Assembly: GCA_030584065.1 (NCBI GenBank)
Contig: CP129489.1
Location: 1,512,640-1,576,639 of the forward strand
Length of the DNA stretch: 64,000 nucleotides
Direction of reading: 5' to 3'
Source of the DNA: Flavobacteriales bacterium
Lineage (GTDB): Bacteria > Bacteroidota > Bacteroidia > Flavobacteriales_F > PHOS-HE28
In this document: positions 1-8,133 of the stretch, piece by piece
Layout: each line of letters starts with the position of its first letter
Numbering within the stretch: the stretch's first letter is position 1
The notes under the pieces: generated by a model
What the model was told of the DNA's origin: nothing
What the model saw: the letters and a program-made list of their open reading frames with translations, nothing else
Database searches by the model: none
Position numbers and translations under genes: made by a program

Positions 1-884
1 TTGATCGCGTTCCAGATCTGCGGCTCCTTCTCGGCGCTGAGATCGATGCACTTGGCATAGCAGCCGCCCTCGAAGTTGAAGACGCCCATGTCGCTCCAGC
101 CATGCTCGTCGTCGCCGATGAGCCGGCGCTCCGGATCGGCGCTGAGGGTGGTCTTCCCGGTGCCGCTCAGGCCGAAGAATACCGCCGTATCGCCGTCCTT
201 GCCGATGTTGGCGCTGCAGTGCATGCTGAGCACGCCCCGATCCTGGGGAAGCACGTAGTTCAGTACGGTGAAGATGCCCTTCTTGATCTCACCGGTATAC
301 CCGGTGCCGCCGATGAGGATCATCCTGCGGGTGAAGTCGATGGCAGCGAAGTTGTGCTGCCTCACTCCGTCGACCGGACCATTGGCCCGGAATCCCGGGG
401 CGACGATGATGTGCCACTCCGGGGTGAACTCCTCCAGCTGCGCATGCGTGGGGCGCAGGAACATGTTGCCGGCGAACATGGCGCTGGCGGGCTGCTCTGC
501 CACCACCCGAAGGCTAAGGCGGTACGTGGGGTCGGCGCAGGCGTAGGCATCCTTCACATACACATCACGCCCTTGGAGGTAGGCGCTCATCTTCTCGTGG
601 AGCTTGTCGAAGGCCTCGGTCGGGAGCGGGATGTTCACATCGCCCCACCACACGGTGCCCTCGGTCTTGGCGTCCTTCACGGTGAACTTGTCCTTGGGGC
701 TGCGGCCGGTGAATTCCCCGGTCTCGATTGCGAGCGCACCGCTATCGGCCAGCACTCCCTGACCGTTCACGATCACATGCTCCACCAGTTCGGCGGGCTC
801 CAGGTTCCAGTAGACATCGCCAACGCGCGCCAAGCCGATCGACGACAGGTCCGCGTTCTTCGGCTTAAGACCGAAATCGTTCAT
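1..884 (-). CDS. pckA: Phosphoenolpyruvate carboxykinase (ATP), 3' end cut by window edge
   Basis: ATP-dependent PEP carboxykinase converts oxaloacetate plus ATP to PEP and CO2, the entry step of gluconeogenesis in the cytosol. About 294 residues are visible from the ATG at 884; the gene runs off the left edge, so roughly the last 45 percent is missing. Visible family motifs are GEFTGRSPKDKF near the N-terminus, YTGEIKKGIFT, HCSANIG and the nucleotide-binding loop GLSGTGKTTLS followed by LIGDDEHGW. The start is preceded by AGGAAC and, further up, by the promoter element at 910-917. The neighbouring gene on the right is transcribed in the same direction but has its own promoter-like element. 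Identification is secure because of the kinase-1a/P-loop motifs. Confidence 0.97.
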   Translation of the reverse strand, partial: MNDFGLKPKNADLSSIGLARVGDVYWNLEPAELVEHVIVNGQGVLADSGALAIETGEFTGRSPKDKFTVKDAKTEGTVWWGDVNIPLPTEAFDKLHEKMSAYLQGRDVYVKDAYACADPTYRLSLRVVAEQPASAMFAGNMFLRPTHAQLEEFTPEWHIIVAPGFRANGPVDGVRQHNFAAIDFTRRMILIGGTGYTGEIKKGIFTVLNYVLPQDRGVLSMHCSANIGKDGDTAVFFGLSGTGKTTLSADPERRLIGDDEHGWSDMGVFNFEGGCYAKCIDLSAEKEPQIWNAI

Positions 885-909
885 GTTCCTAAGGGTTGGA
901 ATTGGTCGG

Positions 910-917
910 CAAAAGTA
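910..917 (-). promoter_or_regulatory. Bacteroidota -7 element TACTTTTG upstream of pckA
   Basis: On the minus strand this reads TACTTTTG, an exact match to the Bacteroidota consensus TAnnTTTG, about 26 nt before the pckA start codon. No convincing -33 TTTG was seen at the usual spacing, so this rests on the -7 match and its position. Confidence 0.55.
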
Positions 918-938
918 GGGGGATGCTCAGCGCGACGG

Positions 939-1340
939 CTAACGGGCATCATGTTGCCTTAACGCGGTTATGAACAGGACGCACCAGCCCGCCACGAAGA
1001 GCAGCCCCCCGATCGGTGTCAGCGGACCGACCACGGCACCGATGGCCGGCCATCCGGTCAAACCCCTGGTGCTCAACAGATAAAGAGAACCGCTGAACAA
1101 GGCGACGCCACCGGCGAAGAGCCAGGCCACCACTCGGCCTCGGGGCGCGGGAATCACACTGCCCAGCACCCCTACGAGCAGCAATCCAAGAGCATGGTAG
1201 AACTGGTAATCCACGCCCGTCTGCCATTGGCCCAACGCCTCCGGACCGAGCCGTGCCTTGAGGCCGTGGGCACCGAACGCACCAAGGAGGACCGCCAAGG
1301 CCATCAGCGCCGCCCCCGCCATGATCAGTCTGCGCGACAT
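939..1340 (-). CDS. DUF423 (YgdD-like) small integral membrane protein
   Basis: A 133-residue protein with four predicted hydrophobic segments. The N-terminal helix ends in the DUF423 hallmark GAFGAHGLK, followed by the conserved WQTGVDYQFYHALGLL stretch, and a glycine-rich PIGGLLFVAGW segment near the C-terminus. The family sits in the inner membrane; its function is unknown. It lies between pckA and the lipoprotein operon terminator, on the same strand. The ATG at 1340 is preceded only 5 nt away by GACCTTTG, an imperfect -7 element, so a very short leader is likely. A longer overlapping frame starting at 1347 encodes nothing recognisable. Confidence 0.88.
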   Translation of the reverse strand: MSRRLIMAGAALMALAVLLGAFGAHGLKARLGPEALGQWQTGVDYQFYHALGLLLVGVLGSVIPAPRGRVVAWLFAGGVALFSGSLYLLSTRGLTGWPAIGAVVGPLTPIGGLLFVAGWCVLFITALRQHDAR

Positions 1341-1344
1341 GGCG

Positions 1345-1352
1345 CAAAGGTC
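1345..1352 (-). promoter_or_regulatory. Weak -7 element GACCTTTG upstream of DUF423 gene
   Basis: Minus-strand GACCTTTG matches five of the six fixed positions of TAnnTTTG and lies directly before the start codon. It would give a leaderless or nearly leaderless transcript. Weak on its own; it gains support from the same arrangement at other genes in the window. Confidence 0.3.
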
Positions 1353-1367
1353 GTCATGACGAACGAA

Positions 1368-1394
1368 GAAGCCCCTCCGCAGGGGAGGGGCTTC
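1368..1394 (-). terminator. Hairpin terminator after the lipoprotein operon
   Basis: Perfect 11-bp inverted repeat GAAGCCCCTCC (1368-1378) and GGAGGGGCTTC (1384-1394) with a 5-nt loop, 19 nt past the stop of the leftward lipoprotein gene. The following minus-strand bases are only moderately T-rich (TTCGTTCGTC), so it may be an intrinsic terminator with a weak U-tract. Confidence 0.65.
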
Positions 1395-1413
1395 CGGTGA
1401 TCGGTGCAGGGAA

Positions 1414-2022
1414 TCAGCGGTTCATCTTCTCCATCTCCTTCTCGAAGGTCTCCTTGAACTTCTCATAGTCGTAGTCCACGCGGAGGCGCTCGTCGCTGCT
1501 GAGGCGCTCATTGTAGGCTGAGAGCAGTTCCTGGGCGCTGAGCTCGATGGCCACGTAGCACTTGTAGTTGCCGGTGGCATTCACCTTCATCATCTTCTCG
1601 CAGATGGTCTTGGTGCCGGTCAGCTGCTGATCGACAACCTCGCGGGCCAGGGCCTCGTAGCGTTCGCCCACCTCCTCGCGGTTCTGCATCTCACGGCTGT
1701 TCACGTAGTTGTCGACCACGGCCTTCACGCGCGTGTTGATGGCCGCGGCCAGGTCGGCCCGGGCGTTGCTCATGGCCTTCTTCTTGGCCGTTGCCTGATC
1801 CATGCTCTCGCCCAGCGCGTTGGCCCGGAACACCTTGTTGTCGGTGAAGAATTCAGGGCCGGAGCACAGCACCTTCACTTCGGTCTCGCCCTCCGGCGGA
1901 TTCTGCTTGGCCGCCTCAGCCTGCTTCTTCTTGCTCTTGCAGGCGGTCATCCCACCGACCAGCAGAAGGGCGGTGAGCGCGAACGTGGCGGTGCGTTGGA
2001 GGTTGGTCGTTTTCATGGTCAT
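1414..2022 (-). CDS. LPP20-like lipoprotein, last gene of a four-gene exported-protein operon
   Basis: About 202 residues. The N-terminus is a signal peptide with a lipobox-like end (GGMTAC), then a Lys-rich linker. The body contains a region with alternating Ala and charged residues (ATAKKKAMSNARADLAAAIN) that resembles the LPP20 fold of the neighbouring gene, and a Glu/Lys-rich C-terminal helix. It probably sits in the envelope anchored by lipid. Start is uncertain: ATG at 2022 (MTMKTTN), ATG at 2016 (MKTTN) and an upstream in-frame ATG at 2100 are possible; the signal peptide favours 2022 or 2016. It lies 93 bp downstream of the LPP20 gene at 2116-3507 and ahead of a hairpin terminator. 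Function unknown; LPP20 relation is my inference from residue pattern. Confidence 0.7.
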   Translation of the reverse strand: MTMKTTNLQRTATFALTALLLVGGMTACKSKKKQAEAAKQNPPEGETEVKVLCSGPEFFTDNKVFRANALGESMDQATAKKKAMSNARADLAAAINTRVKAVVDNYVNSREMQNREEVGERYEALAREVVDQQLTGTKTICEKMMKVNATGNYKCYVAIELSAQELLSAYNERLSSDERLRVDYDYEKFKETFEKEMEKMNR

Positions 2023-2115
2023 GCGCCGAGGCCCGGCGGTGGCGTTGGTGTTGTTGGAGGAGGGTCTTGGTTGTTTCGTGCTTTGCCGATCGCGTGCCAA
2101 ACTATGCCATGGCGC

Positions 2116-3507
2116 TCACTGGAAGGCTCCCAGGATGCCCGGAACGATCTCCTTCCGCACCTCCTGCCCGGCCTTCTTGTAGGCGTCGAGCCCGGCTTTC
2201 TCCATGCTCAGCTGGATGCCCTTCACCCCTTGCCGGGCGCCCTCATGGACCACGTCCTGGGTGCGGCGATCGCGGAATGCATAGGTGGCGTCGAGGAAGG
2301 CGGTATGGAAGCCGTTGGCCTCGCCTCCGCTCCGGGTGGAGCATGTGAGCTGCAGCAGCAGCTCGGCATCGGCCTCGCGGTCGACGATGCGGAATCCGGC
2401 ACGGGTGAGCTCCTCGCGCAGGACCACCGCAATGCCCGCATCACCGACGGGGGCGCCGAGGTTGGTCTCCGAGGCACGCATGAAGATCCGGGGCAGGCGC
2501 AGGTCGATGGTGGCGCGCGCCTCGGGTACCGTAAGGCTCCCCACAAGCGCCTTCACCAGAGCAGGCTCCAGCTCCTTGCTCACCAAGGCGTCCATATCCG
2601 GACGCACCACCAGGTCATTGCCATTGGCCGAAACGGCCACGCGCTGGACCGTGCTGCGGACCCGGCCGTCGGCATCCGTGTTCTTCAGCTCGGTGACCGG
2701 ACCATCCTGGCCGGCATAGGTGATGCGGACGGGCAGCTGGGCCAGGTCACGGACCCGTCCGTTGCTGCCGTAGCTGGCCGAGATGAGCATCTCGCGCCGG
2801 AAGCCGTTGGCATAGTTCAGGTCGCAGCGTTCCGGCAGGAGGCTGAACCGGATGCCCGAGGTAAGCGCCTGCAGATGGCCGAAGACCTCGTTCACGAGCG
2901 CCACCTGGCGGCCATCCAGGTCCACCAGATCGTTCTCCCCCCAGTACGCCTTCATGGCGATCAGCGCTCGCAGGTCAAGGTCGATCGCCGTTCGCAGGTC
3001 CCCGGCATCCGCGCCGGCCCTGGCGCGCTTGAACAGGTCCACCGCATTGGCGATGGCCATGGCCTTGCGCTCAGCCTTGATGCGGGCGTGCTCCGCCTTC
3101 GCAAGGCGGTAGTACGACCAGTATTCGGTGGGGCTTTCCCACGTATCCACCAGCTCATAGCCCTCGATCTGCTCCTGGGTGGTGGTGCGGATGGTGCTGG
3201 TGAAGGACTCATCGAACCGGCTGCGACCATCGGCGGTGTACAGCAGGCTGTTGCCCTCCACCTTCACGCTGATCTCGCTCGCCAGTTCGTTCAGGGCGTT
3301 CTTGCGCGCCGTTTCCTGCGCATCCGGGCGAGCCTTGCTGCCAAGCCCGATGCCGATGTAGTAGGCGCCGTTCACGGGCCGCGACCGGACCCAGGCGGGC
3401 GGCTCCGCCTGGATCGGTGGTGGCGGCGTCACCGCAGACTGAGCGGCCTCGCGACCCTTGCATGCGCCCAGGAGGGCGAGTACCGCGACGAAGGCAGCCC
3501 GCATCAT
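2116..3507 (-). CDS. LPP20 family lipoprotein
   Basis: 463 residues. Signal peptide with lipobox LLGAC (Cys16), a Pro-rich linker, then an LPP20-type module: the segment PAWVRSRPVNGAYYIGIGLG followed by A..TARKNALNELASEISV is the usual 'W/Y...GIG.A......A...A...L...I.V' pattern of that family. The C-terminal half resembles LPP20 or CsgG-associated surface proteins, with ATIDLRLPRIFMRASET and GFRIVDREADAELLLQLTC. It overlaps the upstream CsgG gene by 4 bp (ATGA), implying translational coupling. LPP20 proteins are outer-membrane or surface lipoproteins of mostly unknown function. Confidence 0.85.
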   Translation of the reverse strand: MMRAAFVAVLALLGACKGREAAQSAVTPPPPIQAEPPAWVRSRPVNGAYYIGIGLGSKARPDAQETARKNALNELASEISVKVEGNSLLYTADGRSRFDESFTSTIRTTTQEQIEGYELVDTWESPTEYWSYYRLAKAEHARIKAERKAMAIANAVDLFKRARAGADAGDLRTAIDLDLRALIAMKAYWGENDLVDLDGRQVALVNEVFGHLQALTSGIRFSLLPERCDLNYANGFRREMLISASYGSNGRVRDLAQLPVRITYAGQDGPVTELKNTDADGRVRSTVQRVAVSANGNDLVVRPDMDALVSKELEPALVKALVGSLTVPEARATIDLRLPRIFMRASETNLGAPVGDAGIAVVLREELTRAGFRIVDREADAELLLQLTCSTRSGGEANGFHTAFLDATYAFRDRRTQDVVHEGARQGVKGIQLSMEKAGLDAYKKAGQEVRKEIVPGILGAFQ

Positions 3508-4880
3508 GGTAGACGGCTGTTGAGCTCGGCCTGGATGGTGGATGCCAGCTGGGAGGAGGCCGTCCGGACCAGTTCACTGCCCATGGTGGCGGTGGACTTG
3601 ATGGTGCGCGGCGCATTGAGCAGGGTGCGCAGCTCCCTGCGGGCGCGATCGTTGGGATCGACGGCCCCATTGAGCGCGGGGAGCAGGGCCTCACGGTTGC
3701 CGTCGTAGTTGGCGTAGTACATGTGGTCGTCGGCCTGCTTGTCGAGCGTCTTGCTCACCAGCACCTCCCCGGTCTCCATGGATACGAGCCGGTAGTTGAC
3801 GGAGAGGAAGACCTTGTTCTCCTGGTAGAACTCGGTGTAGCGCGCCGGGCGGTACCGGGTCTCCAGGTACTTCTCGCCGGTCTCCTTGTTCACCATCTCC
3901 ACGCGGTAGGCCTCGAATCCATTCCGCGTGGATTGCCGCAGGTTGCCGGCCTCCTCACGGTAGTCGGTGACGGTGCCGATCAGCACGGCTTGGGCGCCCA
4001 TGAGGTTGCCCACGCGAACGGCGGTCTGCTCATCCACCACGCCGCTGAGGCCGAGCCGCTGCTCCTCCAGGATGCGCTCGAGGTTCTCGCGATCCACCAC
4101 CTTCAGGAAGGGATCGCGCGCCTCGGTGAGCGCCGTGATGGCATTCCCCTGCAGCCGGGCGCTGATGTCCGCCCGCTTGATGGCGCTCGAGAAGGGCAGC
4201 ACCGCGATGGTATACTGCCCTTTGGTGACGCACTCCTGCCGCAATGCAGCTGCATCCTTGTAGCCCGCGTCGCGCTTCACCACCTGGTCGAGCGCAGCAT
4301 AGGCCTTGCGGAAGGCGCCCGCGGCCAGGTCCGCCTTGCCCGATCGGTAGAGGGGCTCCAGGTATGCGATGGACTGCAGGCTGCTCGCATCCTTGTAGTT
4401 GGGCTCGAGCCGGGCGATGCGGGCGAACACCTGTTCCGCCGCCTTGTAGTCCTCCTTGGCCATGAGGGCCTGGCCCTCGTTGTAGAGTTCCACGAGGTAC
4501 TCATCCTTCACGCGCTCGAAATCGACCTTGTAGTGGTCGGGGATCTCCAGCACCACCCCCAGCCGCCCGATGCGATCCTGATAGGCCTTCGCGTCCAGAT
4601 AGGCGTTCACGGCATCGCCCTTGGCCGTGCCCATGGCCATGGACTTGAAGAAGGCCGAGAGCTTGTCGTTCAGCAGCAGCTGGCCGTTCTTCTTGAGGCC
4701 GATCTTGGCCTCCACGTTCTTCGTGCTGCGCCGCGCCGCTTCCTCGAACATGCCGGCTGCCTCTGCGTACAGGCCCGCCACGTCGAGCTTCTCGCCCTTC
4801 TTGGCGTAGGACTTGGAGCCCGTGCAGCCCGCCAGGACCGAGGCGGTGGCCAGGAGTGCGATGCTCAGGTGACGAACCAT
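3504..4880 (-). CDS. CsgG/HfaB-family lipoprotein with N-terminal TPR-like repeats
   Basis: 458 residues. Lipobox VLAGC (Cys19) after a signal peptide. Residues about 30-210 form helical TPR-like repeats (LYAEAAGMFEEAARRS, YKAAEQVFARIARLEPNYKDA, AFRKAYAALDQVVKRDAGYKDA). From about residue 215 comes a CsgG-type domain: TIAVLPFSSA, then FLKVVDRENLERILEEQRL, and GNLMGAQAVLIGTVTDYREE. CsgG proper is the curli export pore; many relatives in Bacteroidota and spirochaetes are envelope lipoproteins of unknown role. The gene is second in the operon, 25 bp after the DUF4476 gene and overlapping the LPP20 gene by 4 bp. Family call is strong; pore function is only a possibility. Confidence 0.88.
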   Translation of the reverse strand: MVRHLSIALLATASVLAGCTGSKSYAKKGEKLDVAGLYAEAAGMFEEAARRSTKNVEAKIGLKKNGQLLLNDKLSAFFKSMAMGTAKGDAVNAYLDAKAYQDRIGRLGVVLEIPDHYKVDFERVKDEYLVELYNEGQALMAKEDYKAAEQVFARIARLEPNYKDASSLQSIAYLEPLYRSGKADLAAGAFRKAYAALDQVVKRDAGYKDAAALRQECVTKGQYTIAVLPFSSAIKRADISARLQGNAITALTEARDPFLKVVDRENLERILEEQRLGLSGVVDEQTAVRVGNLMGAQAVLIGTVTDYREEAGNLRQSTRNGFEAYRVEMVNKETGEKYLETRYRPARYTEFYQENKVFLSVNYRLVSMETGEVLVSKTLDKQADDHMYYANYDGNREALLPALNGAVDPNDRARRELRTLLNAPRTIKSTATMGSELVRTASSQLASTIQAELNSRLP

Positions 4881-4905
4881 GGCGCGGTTGGGAAGGCCGG
4901 GACGG

Positions 4906-5916
4906 TCAGCGCGACTGGATGAATTCGTTCAGCTCCTCCATGGAGCTCTCGAAGGTGAAGGCATCGCTGACCTTGTAGTAGTTGCCCTTGTCGTGGGTGC
5001 GGTCGTAGGCGAACTTGGCGAAATCGAGCTTCGACTCCTCGAAGGAGAAGACGCTGAGGATGCTCTTCACCTGGTCGGCGCTGAAGCAGCGGTCGCGCGC
5101 CACCTGCTTGGCCAGGGTGAGCTTGGTCTCCTCGAAGCTCTTGCTCTCGATGCTCTTGCGGATGTCGGCCAGTTCCGTGCCGCTCATGGGCATGGCGCAG
5201 CCGATGGGACCGGTGTAGCCCGGCATGCGATAGGGCTCGGGCGCAGGCACCGGCTTGGGCGCCTCCACGCGCATGGCACTGGTGCCGGTGGTGCCCGTCG
5301 TCGTGGTCGTGGTGGTGGTGGTGGTGCGCGTGGTGGTGGTTCGCGCAGTGCCGGTACCGGTGCCGTCCGTCACCCCGATGCTCATATTGATGCCCACGCC
5401 GTTCACGCCCATGTTCATGTTCACGCCCTGCACATCGGCACCATCCTCCTCAACGACGGTCACCGTCGTGGTCTGCTTCACGCCATCCACGGCGACGTCG
5501 CCCTGGATCATCGCGGGCTCGGAAGCCGGCCGGTCCTCCACGAAATGCGCGGGCTTCGGCTTCTCCGGCTCGGCTTTGGCCGCCGTGCCCAGCTCCGCCT
5601 CACCGGTCGGCCGCAGCACGCGCTCGCCCTTCTTGTTGGTGGTGATCATGGTGGTGTACTCCTTCCCGAGCGGGAAATAGCCCGGCTTGCGGATCTGCGG
5701 AATGGAGGCATCCTCGAACCTGACCATGATGACCGGCGATTCGTTGCGGATGCCGGTGGCCACGACGCGCGATGCGGGTGCGGCGTTCTTCACATCGCCA
5801 TCCACGACCAAGGTGAACCTCGCACCGTCATCGGTGAAGAAGACCAGGTCCGATGTCTGGGCTTCGGCTGTGGAGGAAAGCAGGGCCGCGAGGGCCAGAG
5901 CGGTGAGCTTGTTCAT
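4906..5916 (-). CDS. Exported DUF4476-domain protein with a threonine-rich linker
   Basis: 336 residues from the ATG at 5916, chosen because it starts a clean signal peptide (MNKLTALALAALLSSTAEAQ); an upstream in-frame ATG at 5982 would bury it. The N-terminal domain (about 20-110) is beta-rich. A linker near residues 190-210 is almost pure threonine. The C-terminal 90 residues match DUF4476: PGCA-like segment GCAMPMSGTELADIRKSIES, then SFEETKLTLAKQ, CFSADQVKSILSVFSFEESKLDFAKFAYD and a final helical part. DUF4476 is common in Bacteroidota and has no known function. First gene of the leftward operon, with a -7 element at 5941-5948. Confidence 0.85.
   Translation of the reverse strand: MNKLTALALAALLSSTAEAQTSDLVFFTDDGARFTLVVDGDVKNAAPASRVVATGIRNESPVIMVRFEDASIPQIRKPGYFPLGKEYTTMITTNKKGERVLRPTGEAELGTAAKAEPEKPKPAHFVEDRPASEPAMIQGDVAVDGVKQTTTVTVVEEDGADVQGVNMNMGVNGVGINMSIGVTDGTGTGTARTTTTRTTTTTTTTTTGTTGTSAMRVEAPKPVPAPEPYRMPGYTGPIGCAMPMSGTELADIRKSIESKSFEETKLTLAKQVARDRCFSADQVKSILSVFSFEESKLDFAKFAYDRTHDKGNYYKVSDAFTFESSMEELNEFIQSR
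5287..5341. repeat. Triplet (GTG/GTC)n microsatellite encoding a threonine tract
   Basis: A run of mostly GTG and GTC triplets on the plus strand, read as ACC/ACG/ACA-type threonine codons in the DUF4476 gene. The repeat is imperfect, being interrupted by an arginine and glycines. Length change in steps of three would keep the frame and alter only linker length. Confidence 0.8.
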
Positions 5917-5940
5917 GGATGGGAAGCTTTGGAAGGTTCG

Positions 5941-5948
5941 CGAAAGTA
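5941..5948 (-). promoter_or_regulatory. -7 element TACTTTCG upstream of the DUF4476-CsgG-LPP20 operon
   Basis: Minus-strand TACTTTCG, one mismatch from TAnnTTTG, 24 nt before the ATG at 5916. It fits as the promoter of the four-gene lipoprotein operon. No clear -33 element seen. Confidence 0.45.
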
Positions 5949-6077
5949 GTTGGTGCCGGCGGCAGGGCAATGGGCATGCCAAAAGCGGAGTTCGCTCACC
6001 GGCCGCGGTGCTCCCGGCGGACCGCCGGGTTCGCGATCTTCGCAGCGCCTTGCCGGACAGGCGGCGGCAACGAATCC

Positions 6078-7418
6078 ATGCGGAACATCCTCATCCTCGG
6101 CGCCGGGCGGAGCGCCTCGTCCCTCATCAAGTACCTCATCACCCACGCCGACCAGCAGGAGTGGCGCATCACCATCGCCGACAAGGACGCCGGCCATGCA
6201 CGCGCCATGGCGCATGAGGGCCCCGAGGTGGCGCAGGGGGTGGAGCTGGATGCCGCGCACCGCGAAGCCCGCCGCGACCTGATCGGCCGGCACGACCTGG
6301 TCATCAGCATGCTGCCGGCCTTCATGCACATGGATGTCCTTACCGACTGCCTGGCATTGGGCAGGCACGTGATCACCCCGAGCTACGTGCCCGAGGCGCT
6401 CTGGCCATTGGATGCGGAATTCAAGGCCAAGGGACTGATCGTGCTCAATGAGATGGGGCTCGACCCCGGCATCGACCACATGAGCGCCATGCGCATCCTC
6501 GACCGCATCCGGGACCAGGGCGGATGGATGGAGGCCTTCGAGAGCTATTGCGGCGGCCTGGTGGCGCCCGAGAGCGACGACAACCCGTGGGGCTACAAGT
6601 TCAGCTGGAACCCACGAAACGTGGTCCTGGCCGGCCAGGGCGGAGCGGCGAAGTACATCCGCAACGGCGAAGTGAAGTACATCCCCTACCATCGTCTCTT
6701 CAAGGAGACCGTCAGGATAGAAGTGCCCGGGCTCGGGGCATTCGACGGCTACGCCAACCGCGATTCGTTGAAGTACCGGCAGGCCTACGGCCTCGACGGC
6801 ATCCCCACCCTGCTGCGCGGAACCCTGCGCAAGGCCGGCTACTGCGCCGCATGGGATGCCTTCGTGCAGCTGGGCTGCACCGACGATGGCTTCGCCATGG
6901 AACTGGGGCCGGGCGCCACCTACACCGATTACATCGCCGCATTCCTCCCCTCCACGGCCGGCCATGATGCGCGCCACGCCACGGCGCACGCCCTGGGCCT
7001 GGCACCGGACAGCGAAACGATGGCACGGCTCTCGTGGCTCGGCCTCTTCGACCGGGTGCCCATCGGCGCCGAGGGCCTCAGCCCGGCCGCCACCCTTCAG
7101 CGGCTGCTCGAAGTGAAATGGAAGCTCGGGCCTGACGACAAGGACATGGTGGTGATGTGGCATCGGTTCAGGTACGAGGTGGAGGGAGCGGCGCAAGAGC
7201 TGCAGGCCTCGCTTGCCGTCATCGGGCAGGATCAGCGCCACACCGCAATGGCGCGCACCGTGGGCCTGCCCATCGCCATGGCCTGCAAGCTGGTGCTCAA
7301 TGACAAGCTGGAGGAGCGCGGCGTGCTCCTGCCGCTGAAGCCCGCCATCTACGACCCCATCCTGGACGAGCTCGAGCGGCACGGCATCGCCTTCAACGAG
7401 GAGGAAGTGGAGGCGTGA
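6078..7418 (+). CDS. Saccharopine dehydrogenase-like NAD(P)-dependent oxidoreductase
   Basis: 446 residues from the ATG at 6078, chosen because it begins directly with the Rossmann strand MRNILILGAGRSASSLIKYL (nucleotide-binding GAGRS). Other family marks are VISMLPAFMH, GRHVITPSYV, and NEMGLDPGIDHMSAMRIL, typical of the saccharopine-forming/cleaving (LYS9-like) dehydrogenases, plus NPRNVVLAGQGGAAKY. These enzymes interconvert saccharopine and glutamate plus aminoadipate semialdehyde in lysine metabolism; homologues in Bacteroidota may serve lysine degradation or related reactions. The gene stands alone, divergent from the lipoprotein operon and converging on the methyltransferase at 7419 with stop codons abutting. 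Confidence 0.9.
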   Translation: MRNILILGAGRSASSLIKYLITHADQQEWRITIADKDAGHARAMAHEGPEVAQGVELDAAHREARRDLIGRHDLVISMLPAFMHMDVLTDCLALGRHVITPSYVPEALWPLDAEFKAKGLIVLNEMGLDPGIDHMSAMRILDRIRDQGGWMEAFESYCGGLVAPESDDNPWGYKFSWNPRNVVLAGQGGAAKYIRNGEVKYIPYHRLFKETVRIEVPGLGAFDGYANRDSLKYRQAYGLDGIPTLLRGTLRKAGYCAAWDAFVQLGCTDDGFAMELGPGATYTDYIAAFLPSTAGHDARHATAHALGLAPDSETMARLSWLGLFDRVPIGAEGLSPAATLQRLLEVKWKLGPDDKDMVVMWHRFRYEVEGAAQELQASLAVIGQDQRHTAMARTVGLPIAMACKLVLNDKLEERGVLLPLKPAIYDPILDELERHGIAFNEEEVEA

Positions 7419-8126
7419 TCAGCGCACCACCAGGTCCTTCACCAAGGCGCTCGCCTCCGGCGTGAACGACTTCGGACCAGCGCCTTCCACCGTGAGCCGC
7501 TCCTCGTGGATGGCACCGGGCTGCCTGGCCAACTCGAGCATGACGCGCTTCGGCGGCCGATGCGCCACGTAGCTGAGCAGGCAGCGACGGCGCGGGAAGA
7601 GTGCATGACCGCGTGCCCGGGCCAGCAGTTCGGCCTCGCGGTCCGCGGGGATGATCACCGCGAAACGCCCCTCGGGGGCCAGCAGTCCCTCAACCGCTGA
7701 AAGGAGCTCCGGGAAGGTGAGCTCCGCTCCGTGCTTGGCCAGGCGTGCCCGTGACCCGATGGATGGCGAGGACCCGCTGTAGTAAGGCGGGTTGCAGAGG
7801 ATGAGGTCGAACGGCGCATCGCTCCGCATGCGGCGGATATCCATGCGGTGCACGCGGATGCGACCGGCCCACGGCGACGCCGCTGCGTTCTCGGCCGCCT
7901 GCTGCGCGGCGGCATCATCGATCTCCACGGCGTGCACTTCGGCCTGTGGTGCGCGCTGCGCGGCGATCAGCGCGAGCACGCCGGTTCCCGTTCCAATATC
8001 CAGGATGCGCAGAGCATCGCCGATGCCCACCCACGCACCGAACACCAGCGAATCGGTGCCGACCTTCATGGCGCAGCGGTCCTGGCGCACCGTGAACCGC
8101 AGGAAGCGGAACTCCTCGCTGGGCAT
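7419..8126 (-). CDS. trmN6: tRNA1(Val) (adenine37-N6)-methyltransferase-like protein
   Basis: 235 residues. SAM-binding motif ILDIGTGTGVLALIAAQR, acidic residue VHAVEIDD at the end of strand 2, and the N6-adenine methyltransferase signature LILCNPPYYSGS. The N-terminal FRFKQF-like strand and KVGTDSLVFGAWV are typical of the TrmN6/YfiC group, which methylates A37 of tRNA-Val. The ATG at 8126 was preferred over 8180 because it follows AGGGA by 8 nt and gives the usual family N-terminus; the SD-like bases lie in the end of rimM, 7 bp upstream. Likely co-transcribed with rimM. Exact tRNA substrate is inferred from family. Confidence 0.88.
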   Translation of the reverse strand: MPSEEFRFLRFTVRQDRCAMKVGTDSLVFGAWVGIGDALRILDIGTGTGVLALIAAQRAPQAEVHAVEIDDAAAQQAAENAAASPWAGRIRVHRMDIRRMRSDAPFDLILCNPPYYSGSSPSIGSRARLAKHGAELTFPELLSAVEGLLAPEGRFAVIIPADREAELLARARGHALFPRRRCLLSYVAHRPPKRVMLELARQPGAIHEERLTVEGAGPKSFTPEASALVKDLVVR

Positions 8127-8133
8127 ATTGCGG

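Noticed and set aside
5917..5982. N-terminal extension of the DUF4476 protein to 5982
   Set aside because: The extension is Cys/Pro/Arg-rich, precedes the signal peptide and crosses the -7 element.
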